Of a stretch of 64,000 nt of DNA, positions 18,654-27,805 are shown in pieces. The notes under the pieces are model-generated. The model saw only the letters and a program-made list of their open reading frames with translations. It searched no databases and was not told where the DNA came from. Position 1 is the first letter of the stretch. Each line of letters starts with the position of its first letter. The stretch lies in NCBI GenBank assembly GCA_015296065.1, contig DVDU01000023.1, positions 1 to 64,000 of the forward strand, written 5' to 3'. This DNA is from Oscillatoriaceae cyanobacterium M33_DOE_052 (GTDB taxonomy: Bacteria > Cyanobacteriota > Cyanobacteriia > Cyanobacteriales > Laspinemataceae). Position numbers and translations under genes: made by a program.

Positions 18654-19556
18654 ATGTCAACATCGCCGAATTATCGCGGTTTGTTTGTGGGTTTGATGAC
18701 TTGGGATATGGTGTATCTTGCCCCCCATTTCCCGAAAAGTGATGAAAAGTTGGTGGCGGCGGATGCTACTCTTGCCGCTGGGGGTCCGGCGACAAATGCG
18801 GCGGTGTGTTTCAGCTATTTGGGGAATGAAGCAACGGTGATGGGGTCTTTGGGTCAACACCCGATCGCCCATTTAATCCGCTCTGACTTAGAATCCTACC
18901 AAGTGGCCATCACCGATTTAACCCCTGATGTGACGACTCCCCCCCCAGTATCCTCAATTATTGTCACGGCGAAGACGGGCGATCGAGCTGTAATTTCCCT
19001 CAACGCCACCCGGACCGCCTCAAGAGCTTCCGCTCTTCCCCCCAACTTTCTGGAAAATATCGATATTATCCTGATTGACGGCCATCAAATGGCTGTAGCG
19101 GCTGCCATATCCTCCCTCGCCAAGACCCAAAACATCCCCATTGTCATTGATGGCGGTAGCTGGAAACCCGGTTTTGAGCAAATTTTGCCTTTGGCGGATT
19201 TTGTCATTTGCTCCGCCAATTTCTTTCCCCCCGGATGCGACCATCCCGCCGCCGTTTTTGCCTACTTATCGGATTTAGGCATTCCCCACATCGCCATCAC
19301 TCAGGGGGAAAAACCGATTTTATACCGCAGCAACGGTGAGGATGGCATGGTGGCTGTCCCCCAAATCAACCCTGTGGATACTTTGGGGGCTGGGGATATC
19401 TTTCACGGCGCTTTCTGTTATTATATCCTCCAACGCGATTTCCAGAGCGCTTTGGCTGCCGCTGCGCAGGTGGCCGCTCGTTCCTGTGAGTTTTTCGGCA
19501 CCCGATCGAGTATGAGTGCATCGGCAAATACTGACCCTGAAACTGGGTTAGTTTGA
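18654..19556 (+). CDS. PfkB-family carbohydrate kinase
   Basis: Ribokinase/PfkB-fold sugar or nucleoside kinase of 300 residues. The N-terminal AAGGPATNAA motif and the C-terminal signature PVDTLGAGDIFHGAF (anion hole and catalytic Asp) are both visible. Substrate cannot be read from sequence; cyanobacterial relatives are simply annotated as sugar kinases. No Shine-Dalgarno is evident before the ATG. It is followed after about 250 bases by a phosphatase gene on the same strand, which might point to a phosphorylated sugar or nucleotide salvage pair, but that is speculative. Confidence 0.88.
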   Translation: MSTSPNYRGLFVGLMTWDMVYLAPHFPKSDEKLVAADATLAAGGPATNAAVCFSYLGNEATVMGSLGQHPIAHLIRSDLESYQVAITDLTPDVTTPPPVSSIIVTAKTGDRAVISLNATRTASRASALPPNFLENIDIILIDGHQMAVAAAISSLAKTQNIPIVIDGGSWKPGFEQILPLADFVICSANFFPPGCDHPAAVFAYLSDLGIPHIAITQGEKPILYRSNGEDGMVAVPQINPVDTLGAGDIFHGAFCYYILQRDFQSALAAAAQVAARSCEFFGTRSSMSASANTDPETGLV

Positions 19557-19653
19557 CCTACAGGGCAAGTAATTTTTTTTGTTAATTTTTGTAAATTTTC
19601 GCAGAAAATGGGGTGGGACAGTCTAGACAAGTGGAGACATTTGGTTTATTATT

Positions 19654-19710
19654 TTAGATAATGGGAATAGTGACAATTTTTAAATTTGAGCAAATATTCC
19701 CATTATCTAA
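19654..19710. repeat. 16-bp perfect inverted repeat
   Basis: Arms TTAGATAATGGGAATA (19654-19669) and TATTCCCATTATCTAA (19695-19710) enclose a 25-base AT-rich loop between the sugar-kinase and phosphatase genes. There is no T tract, so it is not a canonical terminator. It could be an operator, an RNA hairpin or a MITE-like remnant. Confidence 0.6.
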
Positions 19711-19803
19711 TATTACTGTAGCACAATTTGGATAAAATAGCGGCTGCTACCCCTATTTTCAACGCTAAAATGTAAAGAAATATTATCAGAGAGAGGAGAG
19801 AGG

Positions 19804-20721
19804 GTGGAGCCCTTGGAGAGTAACGTAGTGGCAGCAGAGCAATTGGAGGGGATAGGCGCGATCGTGCGGCGGGTGGGGTGGGGAGTGGCGGACATTCTCC
19901 GCAAATACGAAGGAGCGGCGGCGGCAGGGACTCTAGGCATCCGCGAAAAACCAGATGGACCGGTGACAACTGCCGATTTAGTTGCCAGCGAGTACATCTT
20001 AAGAGAACTGAGAATCGCTTTTGGCAGCGAGAATTTTGGGTACTTATGCGAAGAGACACCGAACCAGGTGCCTATTCCCAAACCGTGGGTATGGATTATT
20101 GACCCGATCGATGGGACGAGAGATTTTATCCTGGGAACTGGAGATTACGCGGTTCACATTGCCTTGGTTTACAAAGGCAGACCGGTGGTGGCGGTGGTGG
20201 TGTTACCCAGAGCGGGTAAACTTTACTATGCGCAACGGGGTGGGGGCACTTATGTAGAAACCCGCAATGGGGAAAAAATTCCCTTGCACTTGTCTGGGGG
20301 GGATGGGATTTTGAGCGAGCGTCGGTTTGAAGACTTATGTTTAGTCATCAGTCGCAACCGCCGCCATCCGCAATGGCAGCAACTGCTAGAGCTACTGCCA
20401 AAACGGAAGCGGGAATATATTGGTAGTATTGGTTGCCGCATTGCGGCGATTCTGGAGGGGCGAGCTGATGTTTACATTTCTTTATCAGGGAAATCTGCCC
20501 CTAAAGATTGGGACTTGGCGGCTCCCGAGCTGATTCTCTCGGAAGCCGGGGGTAAGTTTACCCGGGTTGATGGCACACCGCTGAGATATAACGGGGTTTC
20601 TTTGCATCAGTGGGGTTGCTTGATTGGCAGTAATAGCCGCTACCACGAGGGCATATGCGATCGGGTTGGTGTGATGTTAGCCCAGTTGGACGAACCAAAT
20701 CAGCTTTCTGCCAACGCTTAA
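19804..20721 (+). CDS. inositol monophosphatase-family phosphatase (CysQ/FBPase-like)
   Basis: A Mg2+-dependent, Li+-sensitive-type phosphatase of 305 residues. The metal-binding motif WIIDPIDGTRDFILG (about 98-112) and the C-terminal WDLAAPELILSEAGG are diagnostic. In cyanobacteria such proteins act as 3'(2'),5'-bisphosphate nucleotidase (CysQ) or inositol-1-phosphatase; sequence reading does not decide between them. Start is GTG at 19804 after a run of GAGAGG purines that can act as RBS. The N-terminus contains the expected helical pair ending in PVTTADLVAS. Confidence 0.88.
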   Translation: MEPLESNVVAAEQLEGIGAIVRRVGWGVADILRKYEGAAAAGTLGIREKPDGPVTTADLVASEYILRELRIAFGSENFGYLCEETPNQVPIPKPWVWIIDPIDGTRDFILGTGDYAVHIALVYKGRPVVAVVVLPRAGKLYYAQRGGGTYVETRNGEKIPLHLSGGDGILSERRFEDLCLVISRNRRHPQWQQLLELLPKRKREYIGSIGCRIAAILEGRADVYISLSGKSAPKDWDLAAPELILSEAGGKFTRVDGTPLRYNGVSLHQWGCLIGSNSRYHEGICDRVGVMLAQLDEPNQLSANA

Positions 20722-20740
20722 AGGAAGACTGGCGGTATTC

Positions 20741-20974
20741 CTACCTCGGCAACAGGTGATGCCGGGGAGATACGCCGGGATTGAGCAAGGATGCCAATTC
20801 TTCTTCTGAGAGCTGGGGAATTTCTTTTTTGATTTGGTTTTTGCTGAACTTGTATCCCCGCTGACGCGCTATTTTGATGATTTTATCGGGATGAGCCATT
20901 GCTTGCTTCTTTTCGGCAGTGGCTTGAGCCTCGGCTACAGTCTTAAAAATTTTAGCCGCGTTGCTATCTAACAT
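20741..20974 (-). CDS. Nif11-like small protein
   Basis: A 77-residue protein, AKIFKTVAEAQATAEKKQAM ... PDKIIKIARQRGYKFS, then an ELSEEEL-like helix. This spacing fits the Nif11 / Nif11-like leader-peptide fold. In precursor leaders the domain ends in a Gly-Gly cleavage site followed by a core peptide. Here the equivalent position reads LLNPGVSPRHHLLPR, with no double glycine and no Cys/Ser/Thr-rich core, so a bacteriocin precursor role is doubtful. The only nearby modifying-enzyme candidate is the methyltransferase at 21197, about 220 bases upstream on the same strand. Confidence 0.6.
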   Translation of the reverse strand: MLDSNAAKIFKTVAEAQATAEKKQAMAHPDKIIKIARQRGYKFSKNQIKKEIPQLSEEELASLLNPGVSPRHHLLPR

Positions 20975-21196
20975 GAGATCACCTCGGAATTAAGAGGATA
21001 TTTTAATTGGATCTGCTAATTTTGCCCCTACCAGTATGTGGATAGGGAAATTTCAGGGGCAGTCTCCCAAGGTTGATTGCGGGAGATTGCGCCCTGAACT
21101 GAGAATATTGGCTGAAAGAATCATTGATGATGATAAATCGGAATCGGGCGCAAGTCACGAAAATTTGACAAAACTTAAAATTCCGAGAGGGGCTTG

Positions 21197-21889
21197 TTAG
21201 GGACTGTTTTTGGTTTGTCCTCTTCCTGGACTAAGAGAGTTGACCGAGGAGCGAGAGGCGATGACGGCGTAGAAGGGGTCGCCGCTGGCGATACCGAGAA
21301 ATTGCAGGAAGGCGGGAGCGGTGGAGGCGCGGGCAACAACTTCGGGAGGGGTAAATCCTGGGACGGACTGAAAGTAACGTTTGACTAATTCCACCCGATC
21401 GGCATCAGTCCCATCTCGCCATGCTTGAATCGCTTTGTGATAAAACATCCGGTTGGAAAAACTGACGATCGCCACCCCGTCAGGTTTGAGGAGGCGATAG
21501 ATTTCGCTAAAAATCGCTTCTGGGTATTGCAGGTATTGGACGGAGACCGTATTGAGTACCGCGTCAAAACTCTCTTCGGGGAAGGGTAGCTGGGGATTTT
21601 TATTCAAGTCTTGGACAAAATAGGAGTTGAGTCTGGGGTTTTTCACCAGTTCATCGGCGTTGAGTCCGTGTCCTTCCACATGGGCAAATTCCAGCTCATC
21701 GGGAAGGTGGGACACCCAAGAACTCATCAGGTCGAGGATGCGGGTGTTCGGTTGCAGTCGCTCTCGATAAAGATTGGTGAGCTGGTCGATGAACCCTTCA
21801 TCTACATGGGTGACAAAGCGGGGGTAGGCATAAAACAGCTCATCATCGGTGGGGTCTAGTTTGGTCCGCTGGATGGGGTCGAGAAGCAT
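21197..21889 (-). CDS. class I SAM-dependent methyltransferase
   Basis: 230 residues with a Methyltransf_11-type core. A motif-I-like segment RILDLMSSWVSHLP lacks the usual GxGxG. The motif IV-like segment is FDAVLNTVSVQYL, followed by the post-motif RLLKPDGVAIVSFSNRMF. The N-terminal extension (DPTDDELFYAYPRFVTHVDE) is shared with a cyanobacterial/plastid subgroup of unknown substrate. The substrate is unknown. The absence of GxGxG in motif I is normal in that subgroup as I recall, but SAM binding should not be taken for granted. Confidence 0.8.
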   Translation of the reverse strand: MLLDPIQRTKLDPTDDELFYAYPRFVTHVDEGFIDQLTNLYRERLQPNTRILDLMSSWVSHLPDELEFAHVEGHGLNADELVKNPRLNSYFVQDLNKNPQLPFPEESFDAVLNTVSVQYLQYPEAIFSEIYRLLKPDGVAIVSFSNRMFYHKAIQAWRDGTDADRVELVKRYFQSVPGFTPPEVVARASTAPAFLQFLGIASGDPFYAVIASRSSVNSLSPGRGQTKNSP

Positions 21890-22530
21890 AAACGTGCCTC
21901 CTTGGGTGACACTGGGGGGATAGCTTTACATTTCTTATTATTTAAGAAAAATTACAGCCTGTAAAGTATTTTTATTGCTGATTGGCGATATGTAATTTTA
22001 CGGCAAAATTATTTGAACTGGGCTGGTGGGCTGCATCAATAAGAGGGATAAATTATCAATAATAATGAGAATTATCGCAGGATGGTTGCGCCAATCATTT
22101 CCGGGTAGAGAATGGCCATATCTGTTGACCACAGATAGTTTGAGTAGATTTGGCTCCGATTATTTCTGGGGTAAAATTCCCAGGGGCAAAGGAATTGGTT
22201 TGAGTGAAGTTATCATTACCATTAATCAAGATTAGGATATCCATAAAGATGATTAATGCTACTGGCTGGGGCAAAGGAATGGGGAATAAAAGTGAGATAG
22301 GGAAAGTGATGGGGAATAAAAGTGAGAAATTAGTTTAAGATTTGATGAATAAGTCCTGGTTTTCTGACAAATGTTGGCTAGGAAACAGAAAATATCTGAA
22401 GATTTGCTTAAAGTGTCAGTAGGATAAATGACCGGGGCAATTTAGCTTGGGATCGGGGAGCGGATGCTCAATCGCGGCCCTCTTCGCCAGTGTCTCAAAC
22501 AGCAACACTCATCGCCAGGTAATTACCATA
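21890..22530. other. long leader upstream of the six-PAS histidine kinase
   Basis: 640 AT-rich bases with no convincing gene; a 69-codon frame at 22026-22235 has neither RBS nor recognisable product. The motif GGGGAATAAAAGTGAGA is present twice (near 22278 and 22311). TTTCTTATTATTTAAGAAA can form a small hairpin near 21930. The region probably holds the promoters of the methyltransferase (minus) and the kinase operon (plus). Confidence 0.45.
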
Positions 22531-25500
22531 ATGCTGGATTTATTGAACCGTGGGCAGGGTATGCCTCCTGGCAAGATACCGGGGGTCGCCCTGAATCAGG
22601 CTGTGATCATGCCGCCGGGAGCGCTGCTGCCAGAGGTAGTAGCACGCATGAGTCAGGCACAGACTAGCGCCGTTTGGGTAGTAACAGATGCTGGGGAAAC
22701 AACCGGCCAGAGATTAATAGGGGTCCTCACCAGGGGAGATGTGCTGCGCCTGCTCGATCGTGGTGAAGGTTGGGACAGATCTACGGTGGGGGAGGTGATG
22801 ACGAAGAAGCTGATTACTGTCAGTGTGGAGGATGCCTTTGATCTGGGACTGGTGGCAGCCAAATTGCGCACGGCTCAAATCAGCCACCTGCCTGTAGTGG
22901 ATGAGGCAGGTGGAATTATTGGCATGATTACTCCGGAGAGCATCTTAGGAGTAGTGAGCAACCCGGTGGTTCGAGAAAATCCGGTTTCTTCGCCATCTCT
23001 CTTGATGAGGAACCAGGGTTGCCTCTACCGCACTTTAGCGGAAAATTTTCCTAATGGAGTGCTGCTGCTGTTTGACCAGAATTATCGCTACCTGTTGGCA
23101 GAGGGAAAAGGGTTGGCAGAAGTGGGGCTGCAGAAAGAGGCGATCAAGGGGAAAACGCTGTGGGAGGTATTTGATGCGGAAATCTGCGCCTTGGTAGCTC
23201 CGAAATACCAGGCGGCGATCGCGGGAGAGGAAAGCACCTTGGAAGTGCCCTATCAAGATGGGATTTACTGGTTGCACATTCTCCCCGTGAGAGACGAGAG
23301 ACGGAATATCTTTGGGGGGATGGTGTTGGTGCAAAACATCACGGAAAGGATGGTGCAAGCATCAGCGCTCCTGGATGCCAAAAATTATATGGAACGGATG
23401 GTTTTGCAGCGCAACGATGAATTATTGATGGCCAATGCGAAGCTGAGGCAGGAAATTGCCGATCGGGAGCTGGCGGAAGCCCAAAAAAGCAAATTAATTC
23501 AGTCGCTGCAAGAGAGCGAAGCTCGGTATCGGGCTATTGTTGAAGACCAAACTAACTTAATTTGTCGGTATTTACCCGATGGCACCCTCACTTTTGTCAA
23601 CCAAGCCTATTGCCGCTATTTCGGGCGTCGCCGGGAAGAGGCGATCGGCAGCAGCTTTTTACCCACCATTTACGATCCGGATTTCAACAAAGTATGTGAT
23701 TATATTGACTCCCTGTTTTCCTTGACTCCCACCAATCCCGTAGCCAGCGGCGAATACCGAGTGGTATCCCAAGGGCAAATCCGTACCCTACATTGGACAG
23801 AAAGAGCTATTTTTGATGAATGGGGGAAAATTATCGAGTTTCAGGCGATAGGACAAGACGTAACCGAACAGCGAGAGGCAGAGGCTTTAGTCCGCCAAAC
23901 TGCCGAGCGGTTGCAAGCAGCTCTAGAAACCGTGGGAGAAGGCATCACCTTCAGTGATGGCGCCGGATACTTTGAAATTTTCAACTCCCAAATGGGAATC
24001 ATCACGGGATATACCAAGGAAGAAGCCAATATGAGCGGCAACTTTTTGGCGCTCATTTACCCTGACCCCCAGGAGTATCAAAAGGCAGTAGCAGGGATTC
24101 AGGAAATCATCCTCCAGGGGGGATGTCGGAATGTCGAAACTACCATTTGCGCCAAAAATGGGGAAACAAAAACTTTGCTGGTTTCTACTTCGATTGTGCG
24201 GTATCAGCAGCGGAATTGGCTGTTGAGTGCGTATCGGGATATCAGCGAGCGGCGGCGAGCCACGGTGGCTCTAGCCAGAGAAAAAGCCCACCTAGCGGAA
24301 GCCCAGAAAGTGGCGCACGTGGGCAGCTGGGAACTGGATTGGGAACAGCAAAAAATCACCTGGTCGGAAGAAACTTTCCGCATTTTCGGGATGGAACCAG
24401 TATCTAATTCCCTCACATGGAGCGAATTTGTAGAAAAAATTTACCCGGATGACCGGCAGTTATGGACGAGCCACATCAGGAATTGTATGGAGGGGAAATG
24501 TGGTGAATTTGAATTTAGAATTGTGCGGCATCGGGGGTTTATCCGGTATCTTTCTTGTAATCAAAAACCGACTTTTAACCCCCAAGGTAAAATTGTGGGG
24601 TTGTTTGGTACTTTGCTGGACATTACGGAGCGCAAACAAGCCGAAGTGGCGCTGGAACAAAGTAAGCTGTTGATTCAAAGAATTGCCGACACTTTGCCCC
24701 AAGTGTTGTATTTGCACGATATTCCCACGGGACGATATCTTTATGTCAACCGGCAAATCTGGGAACTGTTGGGTTATACCCAAGAGCAAGTACAGCAAGA
24801 ACCAAATTTCTTTCTCAAAGCGATTCACGCGGTGGATGCTCCTGGTTTTCGGGAACACCTGAGCAACTTTGCGGCGATTTCTGAGGCTAGCGGGACGTTT
24901 AAGGGCGTAGGTGACGGGACCCCTAAAGGGGTTCGGGAAGTGGTGGAGACGGAGTATCGGATCCGTCATGCTGACGGATCGTGGCGCTGGTTTAGAAGCC
25001 GGGATGTGGTATTTATGAGAGGGGCGGATGGAGCGCCAGAGCAGGTGGTGGGGACGGCTTGGGATATTAGCGATCGTAAGGAAGCAGCGGAAGCGCTGCG
25101 GCAAAGTCAAGCTCGCTTGCATGCCATTGTCACTAACACATCTGACGGGATTTTACTGGTCGATCGCACTGGGAAAGTGCGTTTCGCCAACCCAGCAGCA
25201 GCCAAATTGTTCGGTCGTCCAGCGCTAGGTAGGGGTTTAGTGACCAAACCCCTACTGGGGGAAGACTTGGGACTCCCCGCTCTTTCTGATGGCGGGGCCG
25301 TGGTGGAGCTGAAAATCAACCGCTCTTCCACAGAAGTCAGAGTTGGGGAAATGTGCGCCGTCACCACTAACTGGGATGGAGAGCCCGCGTATTTGGTATC
25401 CCTGCGAGATATTACGGAACGCAAACAGGCAGAAAAGTTACTCAAAGCATCCCTGCAAGAAAAAGAAGTCCTCCTCAAGGAAATTCACCATCGAGTGAAA

Positions 25501-26124
25501 AATAATATGCAGGTGATTTGCTCTCTGTTGGAACTGCAATCGCAATACATTGAGGATGACGAGACAGTTCATCTGTTCCAAGAGAGCCAAAACCGCATCC
25601 AGGCGATGGCGCTGATTCACGAGCATCTATATCAATCCCCCACTCTAGACCGGATTGATTTTGCCGACTACTTACAATATCTGGTCAATAACTTGTTTCA
25701 GTCTTTTGGTTGTGGGTATCGAGTCCGCCTGCTGCTCAATGTGGAAAAACTTTCTCTGAACATCGAAACTGCTACTACCTGCGGTTTGATTGTCAATGAA
25801 TTAGTATCAAACTCTCTGAAATACGCTTTTCCTGATGTTCCCGAGGTGGAGGAGGACCGGGAGGGAGAGATTAAAATTGATTTCTATCAGCAGGAGACTC
25901 CTGGCGCGATGGTGCTGGCAGTTGCAGATAACGGCATCGGAATTCCCCCGGAATTAGATATCGAAAACACGGAAACCCTGGGTTTGAGATTAGTGGTGAT
26001 GCTGGTACGCCAGCTCGAAGGCTCCCTCGCAGTGGAACGCTGTCAGGCGTCGCGCCAGCATCGTTTCAATGGGACAGTTTTTACAATCAAATTTACCGAG
26101 TTAAATTATCGCCGGAGAATTTAA
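22531..26124 (+). CDS. CBS-PAS(6)-HisKA_2 sensor histidine kinase
   Basis: A large cytoplasmic sensor kinase of about 1197 residues from the ATG at 22531; the frame is open to 22447 but that part looks non-coding. It opens with a CBS pair (about 20-140), then six PAS domains, several ending in the typical DITERKQAE linker. The HisKA_2/HWE-like phosphoacceptor region (KEVLLKEIHHRVKNNMQVI, His in HHRVKNN) and an HATPase_c domain (NELVSNSLKYAF, VADNGIGIPP) follow. No membrane helices are seen, so it senses internal signals: nucleotides through CBS, redox, light or small molecules through PAS. It is followed after only three bases by the receiver-kinase gene, an obvious partner. A palindromic repeat is inserted in frame in the last PAS domain. 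Confidence 0.92.
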   Translation: MLDLLNRGQGMPPGKIPGVALNQAVIMPPGALLPEVVARMSQAQTSAVWVVTDAGETTGQRLIGVLTRGDVLRLLDRGEGWDRSTVGEVMTKKLITVSVEDAFDLGLVAAKLRTAQISHLPVVDEAGGIIGMITPESILGVVSNPVVRENPVSSPSLLMRNQGCLYRTLAENFPNGVLLLFDQNYRYLLAEGKGLAEVGLQKEAIKGKTLWEVFDAEICALVAPKYQAAIAGEESTLEVPYQDGIYWLHILPVRDERRNIFGGMVLVQNITERMVQASALLDAKNYMERMVLQRNDELLMANAKLRQEIADRELAEAQKSKLIQSLQESEARYRAIVEDQTNLICRYLPDGTLTFVNQAYCRYFGRRREEAIGSSFLPTIYDPDFNKVCDYIDSLFSLTPTNPVASGEYRVVSQGQIRTLHWTERAIFDEWGKIIEFQAIGQDVTEQREAEALVRQTAERLQAALETVGEGITFSDGAGYFEIFNSQMGIITGYTKEEANMSGNFLALIYPDPQEYQKAVAGIQEIILQGGCRNVETTICAKNGETKTLLVSTSIVRYQQRNWLLSAYRDISERRRATVALAREKAHLAEAQKVAHVGSWELDWEQQKITWSEETFRIFGMEPVSNSLTWSEFVEKIYPDDRQLWTSHIRNCMEGKCGEFEFRIVRHRGFIRYLSCNQKPTFNPQGKIVGLFGTLLDITERKQAEVALEQSKLLIQRIADTLPQVLYLHDIPTGRYLYVNRQIWELLGYTQEQVQQEPNFFLKAIHAVDAPGFREHLSNFAAISEASGTFKGVGDGTPKGVREVVETEYRIRHADGSWRWFRSRDVVFMRGADGAPEQVVGTAWDISDRKEAAEALRQSQARLHAIVTNTSDGILLVDRTGKVRFANPAAAKLFGRPALGRGLVTKPLLGEDLGLPALSDGGAVVELKINRSSTEVRVGEMCAVTTNWDGEPAYLVSLRDITERKQAEKLLKASLQEKEVLLKEIHHRVKNNMQVICSLLELQSQYIEDDETVHLFQESQNRIQAMALIHEHLYQSPTLDRIDFADYLQYLVNNLFQSFGCGYRVRLLLNVEKLSLNIETATTCGLIVNELVSNSLKYAFPDVPEVEEDREGEIKIDFYQQETPGAMVLAVADNGIGIPPELDIENTETLGLRLVVMLVRQLEGSLAVERCQASRQHRFNGTVFTIKFTELNYRRRI
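25229..25255. repeat. GTAGGGGTTT palindrome inside the kinase coding sequence
   Basis: Arms GTAGGGGTTT (25229-25238) and AAACCCCTAC (25246-25255) lie in frame inside the sixth PAS domain and encode part of RGLVTKPLLG. The same element, with the loop slightly changed, is found at 27477-27503 after the next gene. This suggests a mobile repeat tolerated in coding sequence. Confidence 0.7.
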
Positions 26125-26127
26125 ACT

Positions 26128-27480
26128 ATGAATCTCAAACGCATCTTGGTGGTAGAGGATGAAATTATTGTGGCCGAGGACATAGCTTTTCGCTTGCGGC
26201 GCCTTGGTTATACAGTGTCTGGGATAGTTTTTCAGGGAGAAGATGCCATCCAACATTGTCAAGCCAATCACCCAGATTTGGTGTTAATGGACATTGTTTT
26301 AAAAGGGACGGTTGATGGGATAGAAGCCGCCCAAACAATTCGCGATACTTTAAAAATCCCGATTGTGTTTTTAACTGCTTATGCTGATGACAAAACCTTA
26401 AAAAAGGCGGTTGTCACGGAGCCTTTTGGCTACATACTCAAACCATTTAAGGAGAAAGATTTGCACACGACGATTGAGATTGCCTTACACCGACACCAGG
26501 TAGAGTCCAAAATCAATCAAGCCCTAGAAAATTCAGAAAATCTGCGCAAAATGTCGCAAAATCAGGAGAAAATACAGAACCAATATGTATCGATGGCCGC
26601 CCACGAACTGCGCCGCCCCCTGGCTACTATCCTTTTGTCTGCTGATTCTTTGCAATTCAATCGCGAGCGATGGAATGAGGAAACTAAACTAAAGTATCTT
26701 AACTGGATTCAATCGGCGGCAGAAAATATGAATCAGTTAATTGAGGATATGCTGCTAATCGGCAGGATAGAAGCAGGTAAGTTTCAGCTCAAGCCTACAG
26801 CAGTTGATCTGAACTACTTTTGCCGCCGTTTAATAGAGCAGGTACAAGAAAAACCCCCGGATCTGATTTATGAGCAGGGCATAAAGCCTCAAGTTACTTT
26901 GATTGCTGAAGAACCGGACATGGTGGCTGTTCTAGACCGGCAATTGCTGCAAATTATTTTATCCAATTTGCTTTCTAATGCGCTCAAGTATTCTCCCGAA
27001 GGTGGGGCAGTGATGCTGGAATTGAGCCTTAAAGATATTGTAGGTCCAGAGCAGTTGGCGGTAGGGGCTCACAGTGGGGCTCTCGAAGAGAAGCTATCTT
27101 CGACTTCTATACCTTTACAGTTTTTTGTGAGTGAAAAATCTGATTGTGGTGGAGGTAACACTACAGATAGTAGCGCCTCGGAGTTAAAAGATGTGCAAAG
27201 TATTGGGGGGGGATTTTTTCCCCCAACAGGGAGCGATCGGGCACTTGTGTTCCGGGTGCGAGACCAAGGTATCGGGATTCCCGAAGAAGATCGGCAAAAG
27301 CTGTTTGAAATGTTTTACCGGTGTGGTAATGTGGGCAAAATTCCCGGCAATGGTTTGGGATTAGCCATTGTGAAACAGGCGGTGGATTTGCTCTCGGGGT
27401 CGATCGGCCTTGAAAGCCATGTGGGAGAGGGCACTACCTTTACTGTGGTGCTGCCCTACATCCCTGGAGAGATGGAGTAG
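26128..27480 (+). CDS. receiver-histidine kinase (hybrid two-component protein)
   Basis: 450 residues. An N-terminal receiver domain (about 4-120) has the acidic pair EDE, phosphoacceptor Asp in LVLMDIVLKG, Thr/Ala in FLTAYAD and Lys in YILKPF. A HisKA dimerisation domain follows (MAAHELRRPLATIL, His in AAHELRRP), then HATPase_c (NLLSNALKYSPEGG, VRDQGIGIPEEDR, GLGLAIVKQAV). Between the N box and the G1 box there is an insertion of about 60 low-complexity residues (Gly/Ser/Thr-rich, about 298-355), partly encoded by hairpin-like DNA (GGGGGG..CCCCC near 27207). It starts three bases after the upstream kinase, so the two are cotranscribed and probably form a phosphorelay. The TAG stop lies within a palindromic repeat. 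Confidence 0.93.
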   Translation: MNLKRILVVEDEIIVAEDIAFRLRRLGYTVSGIVFQGEDAIQHCQANHPDLVLMDIVLKGTVDGIEAAQTIRDTLKIPIVFLTAYADDKTLKKAVVTEPFGYILKPFKEKDLHTTIEIALHRHQVESKINQALENSENLRKMSQNQEKIQNQYVSMAAHELRRPLATILLSADSLQFNRERWNEETKLKYLNWIQSAAENMNQLIEDMLLIGRIEAGKFQLKPTAVDLNYFCRRLIEQVQEKPPDLIYEQGIKPQVTLIAEEPDMVAVLDRQLLQIILSNLLSNALKYSPEGGAVMLELSLKDIVGPEQLAVGAHSGALEEKLSSTSIPLQFFVSEKSDCGGGNTTDSSASELKDVQSIGGGFFPPTGSDRALVFRVRDQGIGIPEEDRQKLFEMFYRCGNVGKIPGNGLGLAIVKQAVDLLSGSIGLESHVGEGTTFTVVLPYIPGEME

Positions 27481-27503
27481 GGGTTTGGTGGTCAAACCCC
27501 TAC
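27477..27503. repeat. GTAGGGGTTT palindrome overlapping a stop codon
   Basis: Arms GTAGGGGTTT and AAACCCCTAC flank a 7-base loop. The TAG in the first arm (27478-27480) is the stop codon of the receiver-kinase gene. The structure may also act as a terminator, although there is no T tract. Confidence 0.75.
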
Positions 27504-27737
27504 TCACTCATCCTTGATGCCTGGTTTTTGCTGGCGAGAGCTGCGCTCACCTGACGATTCGAGCCCCGTAAAAGCCCACATCATATTTACCACCAAACCC
27601 TTAGCAATGTTGCGCATATCCTCCGCCGATTGCGCTTGCCAATCAACGGGTTTCAGCGTTTCTGGTGGAGAGAGAGGCAAATCTCGATCGGGTTGGTTTT
27701 CGGTGCCTTGCTTCTCGTTGTTAATTGGTTCAGACAT
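27504..27737 (-). CDS. small hypothetical protein
   Basis: A 77-residue hydrophilic protein with a disordered, Pro/Glu-rich N-terminal half. A short amphipathic helix (DMRNIAKGLVVNMMWAFTG) is the only structured part visible, and the C-terminus is polar. There is no strong RBS, and a same-length frame exists on the other strand. The minus frame is preferred because of its plausible residue composition and ATG. It converges with the receiver-kinase gene. Function unknown. Confidence 0.5.
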   Translation of the reverse strand: MSEPINNEKQGTENQPDRDLPLSPPETLKPVDWQAQSAEDMRNIAKGLVVNMMWAFTGLESSGERSSRQQKPGIKDE

Positions 27738-27805
27738 GATTTTTATTTACGTTGATTAACAGCCGAGATGCGCCCTGTTAACAATCGAGATGCCCCCTGT
27801 TGATT

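Noticed and set aside
22026-22235. 69-codon frame upstream of the histidine kinase
   Set aside because: No ribosome-binding site, no recognisable domain, and the region is AT-rich and leader-like.
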